From: Acetobacter malorum
GTDB taxonomy: Bacteria > Pseudomonadota > Alphaproteobacteria > Acetobacterales > Acetobacteraceae
Assembly: GCF_002153605.1 (NCBI RefSeq)
Contig: NZ_JOPG01000003.1
Location: forward strand, 20,649-84,648
Direction of reading: 5' to 3'
DNA length: 64,000 nucleotides
The position numbers were made by a program, and so were the translations under genes. How positions within the stretch are numbered: the stretch's first letter is position 1; the number at the start of each line of letters is the position of its first letter. Below the pieces are notes generated by a model. It ran no database searches. It was not told the DNA's origin and saw only the letters and a list, made by a program, of their open reading frames with translations. Positions 48,043 to 56,410 of this stretch are shown here, in pieces.

Positions 48043-48804
48043 TCAGGGACATAAATCCCACGGCACGGGGATTGCTCCAATCCGCCGTGTCGTGACCTGA
48101 TACACATCGCGCACCAGCGGCTCGGCCAGCACCTGCTCCGGCACCCCATGGGCGCGAACAGCGCCATCCTGCATCAGCACGAGCTGATCACAAAAGCGAG
48201 CAGCCAGCGCCAGATCGTGCAGCACAACCACGACAGCCTTGCCCTCCTGATGTGCCGCTTGCTGAAAAAGGGACATCACCATCAGCGCATGTGCCGGGTC
48301 CAGTGCCGCAACAGGCTCATCAGCCAGCAGAATGGGGGCGTCCACACAGAGCATCCGGCAGAGTGCCAACCGGGCCAGTTCTCCACCGGAAAGACGATGA
48401 GCCGGACGATCCGCGCTTTGTAAAAGCCCGGTTTTCTCAAGAGCTTCCGTTACTTTGGGGTGGTGAAACGCAACAGACCCGCTTTCTCCATGCGCCAGCC
48501 TGCCAAGGGCGGCCACATGGCGCACGCTCATGGGCGGTGGGCGCACAACTTCCTGCGGCATGAACGCAATCTGGCGTGCCCGCCAATGCGCGGGGGCCGT
48601 GGCAAGGTTCTGATTATTAAGCTGGAGATGCCCACTATCCGGTGCCCTCAAGCCAGCAAGAACGCGTAACAGACTGCTCTTGCCTGCTCCATTTGGGCCA
48701 ATCAGTCCCAGCACCGCTCCACTCTGCACAGGCATGGTAACGGACCGCAGGATCTGCCGTCCGCCGAGAGAAAGAGAAACATCTGATGCGTGCAGGCTGG
48801 TCAT
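48043..48804 (-). CDS. btuD: cobalamin ABC transporter ATPase BtuD
   Basis: ATPase of a type II importer of the FecCD/BtuCD group, 253 residues. Walker A is GLIGPNGAGKSSLLRVLAGL, the Q-loop region is FMPQE, the signature is LSGGELARLALCR, and Walker B is ILLADEPVAALDP, followed by VVLHDLALAARFCD with the switch His. Its ATG overlaps the end of btuC by 4 bases. Sequence alone cannot separate heme, siderophore and B12 ATPases; the cobalamin assignment comes from the riboswitch that heads the operon. Confidence 0.88.
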   Translation of the reverse strand: MTSLHASDVSLSLGGRQILRSVTMPVQSGAVLGLIGPNGAGKSSLLRVLAGLRAPDSGHLQLNNQNLATAPAHWRARQIAFMPQEVVRPPPMSVRHVAALGRLAHGESGSVAFHHPKVTEALEKTGLLQSADRPAHRLSGGELARLALCRMLCVDAPILLADEPVAALDPAHALMVMSLFQQAAHQEGKAVVVVLHDLALAARFCDQLVLMQDGAVRAHGVPEQVLAEPLVRDVYQVTTRRIGAIPVPWDLCP

Positions 48805-49808
48805 ACGCCATCCTTCCGCAGCTTCAGCACCCGATGGAAGAAGACGGGGGAGCCGACCAGAGCCGTCAGCACGCCAAGCTGAAGTTCAGGCCCGGAGGCT
48901 GTCATGCGGACGACATTATCCGCGACCAGCAGCAAAGCCGCCCCACCCCAGAACGATGGCCAAAGCAGACGGGATGGCTGATAGCCCGTCAAGCCGCGTA
49001 AGACATGCGGCACCACCAGCCCCACAAACCCGATCGCGCCGGAAACCGCCACGCAAGACCCAACCGCCAGCGCCGTCCCCAGCACAACCAGCAGCTGCAC
49101 GCCTCGCCAGCCTGTGAGAACAAACCCCATGCTGGTGGCAACCTCTTCACCCAACGTCAGAGCGTCCAGCGCCCGGCCCGTTGTCAGCATCAGCGCATTC
49201 CCCAGAACAGCGCCCGGCAGGCAGATGGCGACATCGGTAAAGGTCCGGTCTGTCAGAGAACCCATCAGCCAGTGCATGATTTCAAAAGAGGCATAGGGGC
49301 TGGGGACCAGATTCAGCGTTAGCGCTGTCAGAGCAGCGGTAAACCCGCTTAACGCAGCGCCCGCCAGCAGGAGCACCAGCACGCCGCCGTCCCCCACCAG
49401 CAGCATCAGCAACGCGACAGCAGCAAAAGCGCCGATTAACCCGCCGAGCGGGAGAGCCACCAGCGAGATCTGCATCAGCCCTGTATAAAAGACACAGACC
49501 GCCCCCAGCGCCGCGCCACCGGATACGCCCAGAATACCGGGGTCCGCCAGCGGGTTGCGCATGTAGCCCTGCAAGGTTGCCCCGGAAAGACCCAGCACAC
49601 CGCCTACCAGAATACCCAGAAGCGCGCGTGGCAGACGCAGCTGCTCAAGAATAATGGCTCCCGCAGTAGCCCGTCCTGCCAGAATATCCTCCAGAGCCTG
49701 CATACCGGCAATGGAGCTTTCCCCATGCCAGAGAGACACAAGAAACAGTCCCCCGACGCAGGCCGCCAGACAAAAAGAGAGGCCTCGCCCTTGTTGACCT
49801 GTGATCAT
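48801..49808 (-). CDS. btuC: cobalamin ABC transporter permease BtuC
   Basis: FecCD-family permease of 335 residues from the ATG at 49808, with about ten membrane helices. Typical segments are RLPRALLGILVGGVLGLSGATLQGYMRNPLADPGILGVSGGAALGAV, in which the NPLADPGILG motif is the family hallmark, and the C-terminal GAIGFVGLVVPHVLRGLTG and DNVVRM. The start overlaps the btuF stop by 4 bases and the end overlaps btuD, so the three genes form a tightly coupled operon downstream of the cobalamin riboswitch. Confidence 0.9.
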   Translation of the reverse strand: MITGQQGRGLSFCLAACVGGLFLVSLWHGESSIAGMQALEDILAGRATAGAIILEQLRLPRALLGILVGGVLGLSGATLQGYMRNPLADPGILGVSGGAALGAVCVFYTGLMQISLVALPLGGLIGAFAAVALLMLLVGDGGVLVLLLAGAALSGFTAALTALTLNLVPSPYASFEIMHWLMGSLTDRTFTDVAICLPGAVLGNALMLTTGRALDALTLGEEVATSMGFVLTGWRGVQLLVVLGTALAVGSCVAVSGAIGFVGLVVPHVLRGLTGYQPSRLLWPSFWGGAALLLVADNVVRMTASGPELQLGVLTALVGSPVFFHRVLKLRKDGV

Positions 49809-50635
49809 CGAAGAGCGTCCAGTGCAGCACGGTTGGCTTGAAGGCGGCTGATGACATCCAGCGTTTGCGGCAGGCCACACAGCCATAATCTGGCGGGAAT
49901 ATCAGCCTTATGCGCGTCCGGAAACGCGTTCTGTAAAACCGGATTGTCCAGCATGGCCTGCGCTATGGAATAGCCTTGCCCGGAGCGGTCCAGAATAAGC
50001 AGATCAGGCGGATGGGCAATCAGGGTTTCCAGAGGCAGCTTGCGCATATGGCCCATCCCCTTCTGCCCCGTATAATTCTGAAACCCGGCATGGCGCAGCA
50101 CATCATCTGGCAGACTTCCCGGCTGCGTGACAAAGCCATTGGCGGCATAGATAGCCGCAACCGGACCATGAGGGTCAGTCACGCTCAATGCAGCCAGCCG
50201 GGTGCGGAATGCGGTCACAAGCTGGCTGCCACGCTCGGGCTCCCCAATAGCGTTCGCAACTGTCATGATCTGTGCTGGAATATCCTCAAGTTTATCTGCA
50301 GGTCGGAGCGCCACCACGGGCAGCCCCAACGATCTGGCGACCTGCATGGCAACGCGCGCCGTATAGATGCCTCCCAGAACAATATCTGGCTGATGCGCCA
50401 CAACAGCTTCCGCCGAAACGCGCAAAGTAGGCACGGCATGCGCCTGTTCGCACAGCACTGCGTTCTGGCAATCCCGCACCATGGGGCTGAGGCCCACAAT
50501 GTTTTCAGGTTTGGCCAGCATCAGCACCAGCTGATCGGTGCATAAATTGAGTGAAGCAATCCGGTGCTTTGGCTCGGCCAGAGCCGCGGGAGCCCAGCAA
50601 CACAGCAGCAGAACCAACAGGAGCCGCTGCCACAT
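49805..50635 (-). CDS. btuF: cobalamin ABC transporter periplasmic binding protein BtuF
   Basis: Periplasmic binding protein of 276 residues using the ATG at 50635, which gives a clean signal peptide (MWQRLLLVLLLCCWAPAALA). The mature part follows the BtuF/FhuD class III fold: RIASLNLCTDQLVLML, a long central helix with LEDIPAQIMTVANAIGEPERG, and the second lobe LETLIAHPPDLLILD. It is the first gene after the cobalamin riboswitch and overlaps btuC. No TonB receptor (btuB) is adjacent, so the outer membrane step must be encoded elsewhere. Confidence 0.85.
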   Translation of the reverse strand: MWQRLLLVLLLCCWAPAALAEPKHRIASLNLCTDQLVLMLAKPENIVGLSPMVRDCQNAVLCEQAHAVPTLRVSAEAVVAHQPDIVLGGIYTARVAMQVARSLGLPVVALRPADKLEDIPAQIMTVANAIGEPERGSQLVTAFRTRLAALSVTDPHGPVAAIYAANGFVTQPGSLPDDVLRHAGFQNYTGQKGMGHMRKLPLETLIAHPPDLLILDRSGQGYSIAQAMLDNPVLQNAFPDAHKADIPARLWLCGLPQTLDVISRLQANRAALDALR

Positions 50636-50824
50636 CAGCACTTCAGATGCCCAAAGGAAAATTGGAAACAGTAGGGCATAGCGGCCTTTATCCCGTGACA
50701 CATCACTCTTGTCACCAGACCGTATCCCTACAGAGCGGCAGAACGCACGCCAGATGGCGGCCCCTGCCCTGTGTAAACATACCCGTCAGATCACCCCGTC
50801 CGACAGTATCCAGTCACGCCTCGC

Positions 50825-50992
50825 GGATGGCAGGTTTCCTGGCTCACGGGTCATCACGCCTGCATCTATCTTCCCGGCCTTTCGGCCAGTGACCCGCCCC
50901 ATTCAGAGCGAAGGATGCAGAAACATACCGTTTACAGTTGCGGGGGCAGCCCGTGCTTTGAACAAACGTGTTCGCACACGGTTCCCTTTTCA
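50825..50992 (-). ncRNA. cobalamin (B12) riboswitch upstream of btuFCD
   Basis: On the minus strand the aptamer elements occur in the right order: AAAAGGGAAC, GCTGCCCCCGCAACTGTAA, the GGGTCACTGGCC...GGGAAG segment, then GATGACCCGTGAGCCAGGAAACCTGCC. This is the classical B12 box and its core. It lies about 190 bp before btuF, leaving room for an expression platform. It should lower btuFCD expression when adenosylcobalamin is plentiful. Confidence 0.92.
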
Positions 50993-51051
50993 GCCTTCCT
51001 TCTGGAAGACCCCATCACACCTGCTTCAAAAACCCGCAAAACCGGGACGTG

Positions 51052-51432
51052 TCAAGAAGGCGGCGGAAACGGTTCATGCAAGGCACGCCGTCGGACACAC
51101 CGGGGCAGCAGGGTTTGCAGCATGCTGAGCGTTGCGGTGTCAGAAAGCCCGGTTTCATTGGAAAACTGGGTCAGCTCTTCCGGCGTGAAGAACTGCTTGA
51201 TTTCAGCTTCCGTCGCCGGCGGGGCGTTATCCTGCGCCTGCCAGTCACGAATGACATCAATCATCCCCGCAGCGTTGGCGCGTTGTTCCAGCTTGCTCGG
51301 CGCATCAGGCCGTGGGACCGGGCCAAGCAGATCATTCAGGATCGTAAGCATGCCGGAGACATCCTTACTGGCCAGAGTCATGAAGTCCCCAACCTGTGTT
51401 ACGGCAGACGTGATTTGTTCTGTAATTTTCAT
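51052..51432 (-). CDS. YidB-like (DUF937) protein
   Basis: Small protein of 126 residues, start at the ATG at 51432 preceded by GGTGG. After a helical N-terminal part (ITEQITSAVTQVGDFMTLA), the segment VIRDWQAQDNAPPATEAEIKQFFTPEELTQFSNETGLSDTATLSMLQTLLPRCV follows the YidB pattern (W..tG.n..is..ei...l....i...a...Gls......L...LP). No signal peptide or membrane span is seen. The function of this family is unknown. It stands alone between the B12 leader and the glycosyltransferase cluster. Confidence 0.6.
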   Translation of the reverse strand: MKITEQITSAVTQVGDFMTLASKDVSGMLTILNDLLGPVPRPDAPSKLEQRANAAGMIDVIRDWQAQDNAPPATEAEIKQFFTPEELTQFSNETGLSDTATLSMLQTLLPRCVRRRALHEPFPPPS

Positions 51433-51655
51433 AGGAACCACCTTGCCTATGGCCCACAGAATGCCCGTAGCGGTATCACTCTCGCCTTATCGGCACCCTG
51501 TTCAGCCAGATAAACTCTCTTCATGGAAAAACACAGAGTATCAATCGTGAAGGGAGCTATCCATCCAACGCCCACAAGACAGGACGCGTTGCTGTATTGC
51601 CCGCATCTTCACTGAAATGTGTTTTCCGCCATTTGCAAGCCACCAGCCAGAAGGC

Positions 51656-52717
51656 TTACAGCCCCAGCATCCTGCGCCACAGGGAAATAACATGCTGCTG
51701 GCTGAAAAGTGCCATCCGCTCTTTTCCGTTTCTGGAAAACGCCAGACGCTTTTCCGGGCCTGCCATCAGACTTAAAAGCCCCTCAGCCAGTCCTGCCACA
51801 TCATTTTGCGGCACCAGAACGCCTGTCTGGTCGGGCACAATAATCTCGGCGGGCCCGGTTTCACAGTCAAATGCCACAATCGGCACCCCGAAAGCCGCTG
51901 CCTCCAGCAGGACCATGGGCAGCCCCTCAAACCGGGAGGAGGAAACCATGAGCCCCGCCTGAGCAAACAGGGCCGCGACATCCTTCTGCGCGGGGCCAAC
52001 ACTGGCTCGGCCAAGGGTGGCGGCTTGTTCTGTTAGCATGGCCTTTTGAGGCCCCTCGCCCACAATCGTCAGCGTCCACCCTGCGGAGCGCGGATCATGC
52101 TCAACCAGTTTCCAGGCCTGCAAGAGCCGATCAAACCCTTTTTGCGGGCTTAACCGGCCCAATGCCAGCACCGTGCGAGATGCGATGTCATAGGGCTTTT
52201 CAGAAACGGCAGGAGCCATATTGGGAATGCAGTGCACCTGCGCTTTGGGCCGCGCCTTTTGCTGCCAGATGCTCTGGTCCCGATGGGTCAGTGTAACAAT
52301 ATCGTTCGCCCATTTCGCAGCGACAAGACGGCCCCAGCGCCGCTTCTTTTTTCCCAGATCAACGTTGTAATTGAAGTGTTCCCAGACAATACACCGCACC
52401 CCGGCCAGTCTGGCCGCCGCGACTGCATAAAGCGCATGCGTTGATTCCACAACAACCAGCGCGTCCAGCTTTTTACTTTTGATGAGACGACAAAGACGCA
52501 GGATAAGCTTAGGCGCAGACCATAAAAGTGAGACATGCTTGGCAGACAAAACGTCCCGCTCAATGCGCTCATCCAGAAAATAGGCAGGCGGCCCTTCTGA
52601 GAGCACTTCTATCAGCGTGATGTCAGCATAATCAGCCAGTCCATTCATCACCGCACAACAGGTGCGCTCCGTGCCGCCCATCAGGCCTATTGTGTGGATA
52701 ACAAACCCAACGCGCAT
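51656..52717 (-). CDS. GT4-family glycosyltransferase
   Basis: Retaining glycosyltransferase with two Rossmann domains, 353 residues from the ATG at 52717 (MRVGFVIHTIGLMGGTERTC). The opening GG-ER is the common acceptor-side signature. The C-terminal nucleotide-sugar domain has TVLALGRLSPQKGFDRLLQAWKLV, LTIVGEGPQ, and the EX7E-like SRFEGLPMVLLEAAAFGVPIVAFDCETGPAEII. It is the last gene of a three-gene cluster with another GT4 and a beta-propeller protein. It likely adds a sugar to an exported polysaccharide or lipid. Donor and acceptor are unknown. Confidence 0.85.
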   Translation of the reverse strand: MRVGFVIHTIGLMGGTERTCCAVMNGLADYADITLIEVLSEGPPAYFLDERIERDVLSAKHVSLLWSAPKLILRLCRLIKSKKLDALVVVESTHALYAVAAARLAGVRCIVWEHFNYNVDLGKKKRRWGRLVAAKWANDIVTLTHRDQSIWQQKARPKAQVHCIPNMAPAVSEKPYDIASRTVLALGRLSPQKGFDRLLQAWKLVEHDPRSAGWTLTIVGEGPQKAMLTEQAATLGRASVGPAQKDVAALFAQAGLMVSSSRFEGLPMVLLEAAAFGVPIVAFDCETGPAEIIVPDQTGVLVPQNDVAGLAEGLLSLMAGPEKRLAFSRNGKERMALFSQQHVISLWRRMLGL

Positions 52718-52762
52718 CTTTGTTCCTCTTAGCCAATGCACCGGAGCGCATTGCAAAATGAC

Positions 52763-53890
52763 CTACTGTCTGTTTGCTGCCTCAAGCAAAGCAGACATCA
52801 GAAGAAGGTAGGCCTGCCCACCACATTCAATTGAAAAAGGCCTTACAGCCCCAGCCAGCCTCTGACTATCCGGAGCAGGTTTTTCCAAAACTGAAATTAT
52901 GGCGCGGGCAAGCGCACCGCTGTCTCCCACAGGCACCACATGCACAGCCTCAGAACACCCGACAAAATCACGGGCAGCAGGAGTGCAGGCCGTTGTGATG
53001 ACCTGACGACCTGCCGCAAGGGCTTCCAGAATAACCGCGCCATACCCTTCCCGCCGGGAGGAGAGCACAAACAGGCGGGCGTCATCCAGATAAGGGCGGA
53101 TATCTGCAACATATCCTGTCAGCCTGACCTTATCCTGCACCCCCTCTCGGGCTGCCAGATCCAGCAGAGCCTGATGATCCGGGCCGGCTCCACAAATTGT
53201 CAGGGTTGCCGTTGGCACGTGTCTGGCAACCGATGCGAAGGCTTCAATCAGCAGGTCAAACCCTTTGGCGTGTGTTAGCCTGCCTGCCGCCAGAATATTA
53301 AAATTACCGGCATCAGGCATGCTGGGGGCAGGAAGGCTTCCGCAGAGTGCTGGCAACGGAATAACATCGGCTACAGGCCGTCTGAATAAACAGTTGGCTT
53401 CTTCAGCCGTTGTGCAATCAAGCGCCACCAGTTTGTCTGATTTCCTCAACAGAAAACGCATTCTTATGTTGAAGATTTTCTGAGCCCATGCAGCCCGCCC
53501 CGGTTTATAAATGGGAGAGCTGATTTGTGTCAGAATAACAGGGCGCACGCCTGACGGCAGTTTCCCCAATTCATAAGCCACGGGCCAATGATAATTCCCG
53601 GGCACAAAGCAGGCTTCTACAGGGTTTTTCTGAAAATACTGTGCCGCTTTTTTGGCGAGTTCCGCCATAGAAGAGCGGGAGCGGCAAATGGGTTTGGGGG
53701 CAATAACCAGCCTGACCGCGGGAGCCAGAAGATTTCGCATCTCGCCAGCCTCGGCCCCGGCAAACACAACGACCGGGTAGCCCTGCTGAGACCAGTAATT
53801 AGCAAGCCGGATAGCAATCCGCTCGGAACCGCCAAACACAAAATCATGAATGACAATTCCGATTGAAAAAACGTGTTTATTGTTCAGCAT
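52763..53890 (-). CDS. GT4-family glycosyltransferase
   Basis: Second GT4 enzyme of the cluster, 375 residues. N-terminal: IGIVIHDFVFGGSERIAIRLANYWSQQGY. The C-terminal domain has ILAAGRLTHAKGFDLLIEAFASV, LTICGAGPDHQALLDLA, and the donor-binding SSRREGYGAVILEALAAGRQVITT with the paired Glu. It is distinct in sequence from the neighbouring GT4, so probably each makes a different linkage. Its start overlaps the end of the beta-propeller gene by a few bases, and 45 bp separate it from the next GT, which indicates one operon. Confidence 0.87.
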   Translation of the reverse strand: MLNNKHVFSIGIVIHDFVFGGSERIAIRLANYWSQQGYPVVVFAGAEAGEMRNLLAPAVRLVIAPKPICRSRSSMAELAKKAAQYFQKNPVEACFVPGNYHWPVAYELGKLPSGVRPVILTQISSPIYKPGRAAWAQKIFNIRMRFLLRKSDKLVALDCTTAEEANCLFRRPVADVIPLPALCGSLPAPSMPDAGNFNILAAGRLTHAKGFDLLIEAFASVARHVPTATLTICGAGPDHQALLDLAAREGVQDKVRLTGYVADIRPYLDDARLFVLSSRREGYGAVILEALAAGRQVITTACTPAARDFVGCSEAVHVVPVGDSGALARAIISVLEKPAPDSQRLAGAVRPFSIECGGQAYLLLMSALLEAANRQ

Positions 53891-54792
53891 TTTTTCTGCA
53901 AAAATTTCTTGGATTCTCGAATAAGTTCAATAGACAATCCATGGGCCGACAGTTCTGTGCGTTTGACATCAAACACCGTGACGGATCCTGCTGCTGAGAG
54001 CGTGTGCATGCCTTCTGTATACGGTGCAAACTGTTCTGGAATCCTGATCTTCGCACCCGCATGCGTCACAACCCGATCAGGCGTCAGCACTTCAAACCGT
54101 AAGGGCCGAATGGCGCCCCCATAGGTCCATGAACAATCCTGCACCGGCAGCATAACCTGCCCGTTCAGCACACGAGGCGTTCCGCCCGGCCGTGTACTGG
54201 CTGAATCGAACCGGACAGGGTTGCCGGGGTGCCGTGTCCACGGGCCATCCAACCGCTCCGCAAAGGCCAGATGCAGTTCTCCCACTGGCTTTGGCGGCTT
54301 GCTGGCTGGCGTATAAAAAAGCCACCACAGACCATCATGGAAAAAGGGCGTGGCATCCACAGCAACATCAGGCCCCAGATCAATCACACATGCAGGCTCC
54401 CACCTGTCAGGGAATGATGCCGCGCGATACAGGGTCAGTTTTCCGGAGTGATACGCTTCCGGCAGCATCCAGATCTCACCGTCTGCTTCAAACACATAGG
54501 GGTAAGACAGATGCCAGGGTTCAGAAAGCGCGACGCGTCGTTCCAGAAATTTGAAACATTCGTCATAAACGAAAACTTCTATGATCCCGTGTCGTGTTCG
54601 GTAGTCATAAGTCTCAACAAAAATATAAAGCGTCTTGTCTTTCCAGAACCCGAATGGATCGGCCATAAACTGGAAAGATTTCATCTCAGGAAGCCATGTG
54701 ACAGCCCCGGCCTTTACTCGACCTTCCTCAATAATGGCATCCAAAGGCATATCAGAAATACCAACACGCCATATATCTTTACGGAGACCCAA
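53884..54792 (-). CDS. five-bladed beta-propeller protein, similar to the N-terminal part of inositolphosphorylceramide glucosaminyltransferase
   Basis: Protein of 302 residues with repeated propeller strands: MADPFGFWKDKTLYIFVETYDYRTRHGIIEVF, SYPYVFEADGEIWMLPEAYHSGKLTLYRA, DATPFFHDGLWWLFYT, LHLAFAERLDGPWTRHPGNPV. This pattern matches the family named after plant glucosamine inositolphosphorylceramide transferases (a GH43/GH62-like fold). It lacks a signal peptide. In bacteria it lies near polysaccharide genes. It heads the three-gene cluster and overlaps the next glycosyltransferase gene. Enzyme or lectin role is undecided; I do not claim ceramide as substrate. Confidence 0.65.
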   Translation of the reverse strand: MGLRKDIWRVGISDMPLDAIIEEGRVKAGAVTWLPEMKSFQFMADPFGFWKDKTLYIFVETYDYRTRHGIIEVFVYDECFKFLERRVALSEPWHLSYPYVFEADGEIWMLPEAYHSGKLTLYRAASFPDRWEPACVIDLGPDVAVDATPFFHDGLWWLFYTPASKPPKPVGELHLAFAERLDGPWTRHPGNPVRFDSASTRPGGTPRVLNGQVMLPVQDCSWTYGGAIRPLRFEVLTPDRVVTHAGAKIRIPEQFAPYTEGMHTLSAAGSVTVFDVKRTELSAHGLSIELIRESKKFLQKKC

Positions 54793-54960
54793 TTAAAAAC
54801 CTTTTACACTCATAAAAATTAACACAACGACATTTCTGTTCTTGGAAATTCATAATGAACACTTAAATTTTTATCAAGGTCAACAACCCTGAAAGCAGGG
54901 CAGATCCGCATCTTATTAGCAGCTATTCCTGTTAGCATCTGGCTTTTATCTGGAAATATT

Positions 54961-56352
54961 TCAATCCCGACACGGGGAAAGCTTCCCCTGCCCCGTATCT
55001 TTCGTCCAGCCATCTGTCAGTGTTTGCAGGAATGCAATAATGGCTTTCCGTTCGGCTTCGGTCAGAGCTGGAGCCTGCCCCGGCCTGCGGTCAAACGGCG
55101 CATCGGTCGTATCGATATTCCCGCGATACGCTGCCGGAATATCATTATAAGCCTGAACCCTCCCATCTGGTCCTGCAGGATAAAATCGCTCGGGCTCCAG
55201 ATCACGCAGCACGTAAAAATCCATCACATCTTCCAGAGAATGAAAGACGCCATTGTGGAAAAAACTGTGCCGCGTTGCCGTATTCCGCAAAGTCGGTGTC
55301 GCAAACATCCCGCAATAGGGTGCAAGATCTTTCCGGCCTCCCGGTTTCTGATCACAAACCCCAAGATCGTAGTAATCCGGGTCATGCGTATGCTGGAGAG
55401 CTAAATTACGAGGAGCCGCAAGAGCTTCGTACTGATGGTCTGTAAAAAGAGGCGGCAAACCGTCGTTCCGCACCGTATCGACGTGACAGGCCGCACAATT
55501 TCCCTTTTGAGGGTCATTGAACAAAAGATAGCCTTCACGTTCCAGAGGAGAGAAGCGGGCTTTGCCTTGCAGCCAGGCATCAAACTTGCTGCTATAAGGA
55601 TGAAATTTCTGATCTTCAATCTGATAGCGTGCCAACGCGAACAGCCCCTCAGAAAGCAGAAAATCGGAAGACGCCTTGCCGCGAATACCGGCAAGATCCC
55701 GCAACGGCGCAGCATAATCTGCTGCCTTCAGCCGCGCGGTGACTTTCTCGGGTGTTGCCGCCATTTCGTCCGGATCAAACATGGGGCCGCTGGCTTGCTG
55801 GTGTAGCGTATCAGCACGACCATCCAGAAACAGGCCGCCCTGCGGCACCAGATTGGCTGCTGAACTGGCCGTGTTCACTGCACTTTTGGCCGCATGGGCC
55901 CCGCCCGTCACAGGCACCGCGATTGTGGGAGCAATATCATCGGCAACGGCATCATCCGGACCAATGCTGAACGGCGGCTGGCGCTCCAGATAGGTCAGGC
56001 TGGGGATTGCACGTCGCCCCTCACGATCGCCCGCAGCACCCCCTTTAAAAACAGGCGCATTCCCGGCCGGACCATAATGCAGGCTGGGCACATGGCAGGA
56101 CGCGCAGGATAACTTGCCTGAGCCAGAAAGGGCCGGGTCAAAAAACATCGCCTTGCCCACGGTGGCCATCATGGACAATGGCTGCTGCTTTTCCAGACGC
56201 AGGCTCCGCGGGCACGGGTTACTCCCATCCGCGGCAGGCCTGCAGGCTGCGCCAGCCGCAGGTTCAGCTTTCACCCACTGTGCGCTCGCGCCCAGCAGGA
56301 CAGCACATCCTGTCACCAGAAGCGTTGATTGCAGCAGCCTGAAAGAGAGCAC
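54961..56352 (-). CDS. di-haem cytochrome c peroxidase-like protein (CcpA/MauG group)
   Basis: Exported c-type cytochrome. I choose the GTG at 56352 because AGAAGG lies nine bases upstream and it starts a proper signal peptide (LSFRLLQSTLLVTGCAVLLGASAQWVKA); this gives 463 residues. Longer starts overlap the phospholipase gene. Two haem-binding motifs are present, CASCH near 83-87 and CAACH near 295, with MFFDPALSGSGKLSCASCH in the family position and a late ATPTLRNTATRHSFFHNGVF loop. Such proteins reduce peroxide in the periplasm or oxidise protein substrates. It follows the phospholipase gene at 58 bp. Confidence 0.86.
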   Translation of the reverse strand: MLSFRLLQSTLLVTGCAVLLGASAQWVKAEPAAGAACRPAADGSNPCPRSLRLEKQQPLSMMATVGKAMFFDPALSGSGKLSCASCHVPSLHYGPAGNAPVFKGGAAGDREGRRAIPSLTYLERQPPFSIGPDDAVADDIAPTIAVPVTGGAHAAKSAVNTASSAANLVPQGGLFLDGRADTLHQQASGPMFDPDEMAATPEKVTARLKAADYAAPLRDLAGIRGKASSDFLLSEGLFALARYQIEDQKFHPYSSKFDAWLQGKARFSPLEREGYLLFNDPQKGNCAACHVDTVRNDGLPPLFTDHQYEALAAPRNLALQHTHDPDYYDLGVCDQKPGGRKDLAPYCGMFATPTLRNTATRHSFFHNGVFHSLEDVMDFYVLRDLEPERFYPAGPDGRVQAYNDIPAAYRGNIDTTDAPFDRRPGQAPALTEAERKAIIAFLQTLTDGWTKDTGQGKLSPCRD

Positions 56353-56410
56353 GAATGAGAACCTTCTTTTAAACCAGCCAAAGCCGGGAAAGCGGTTCAA
56401 TGCGAGGTTT

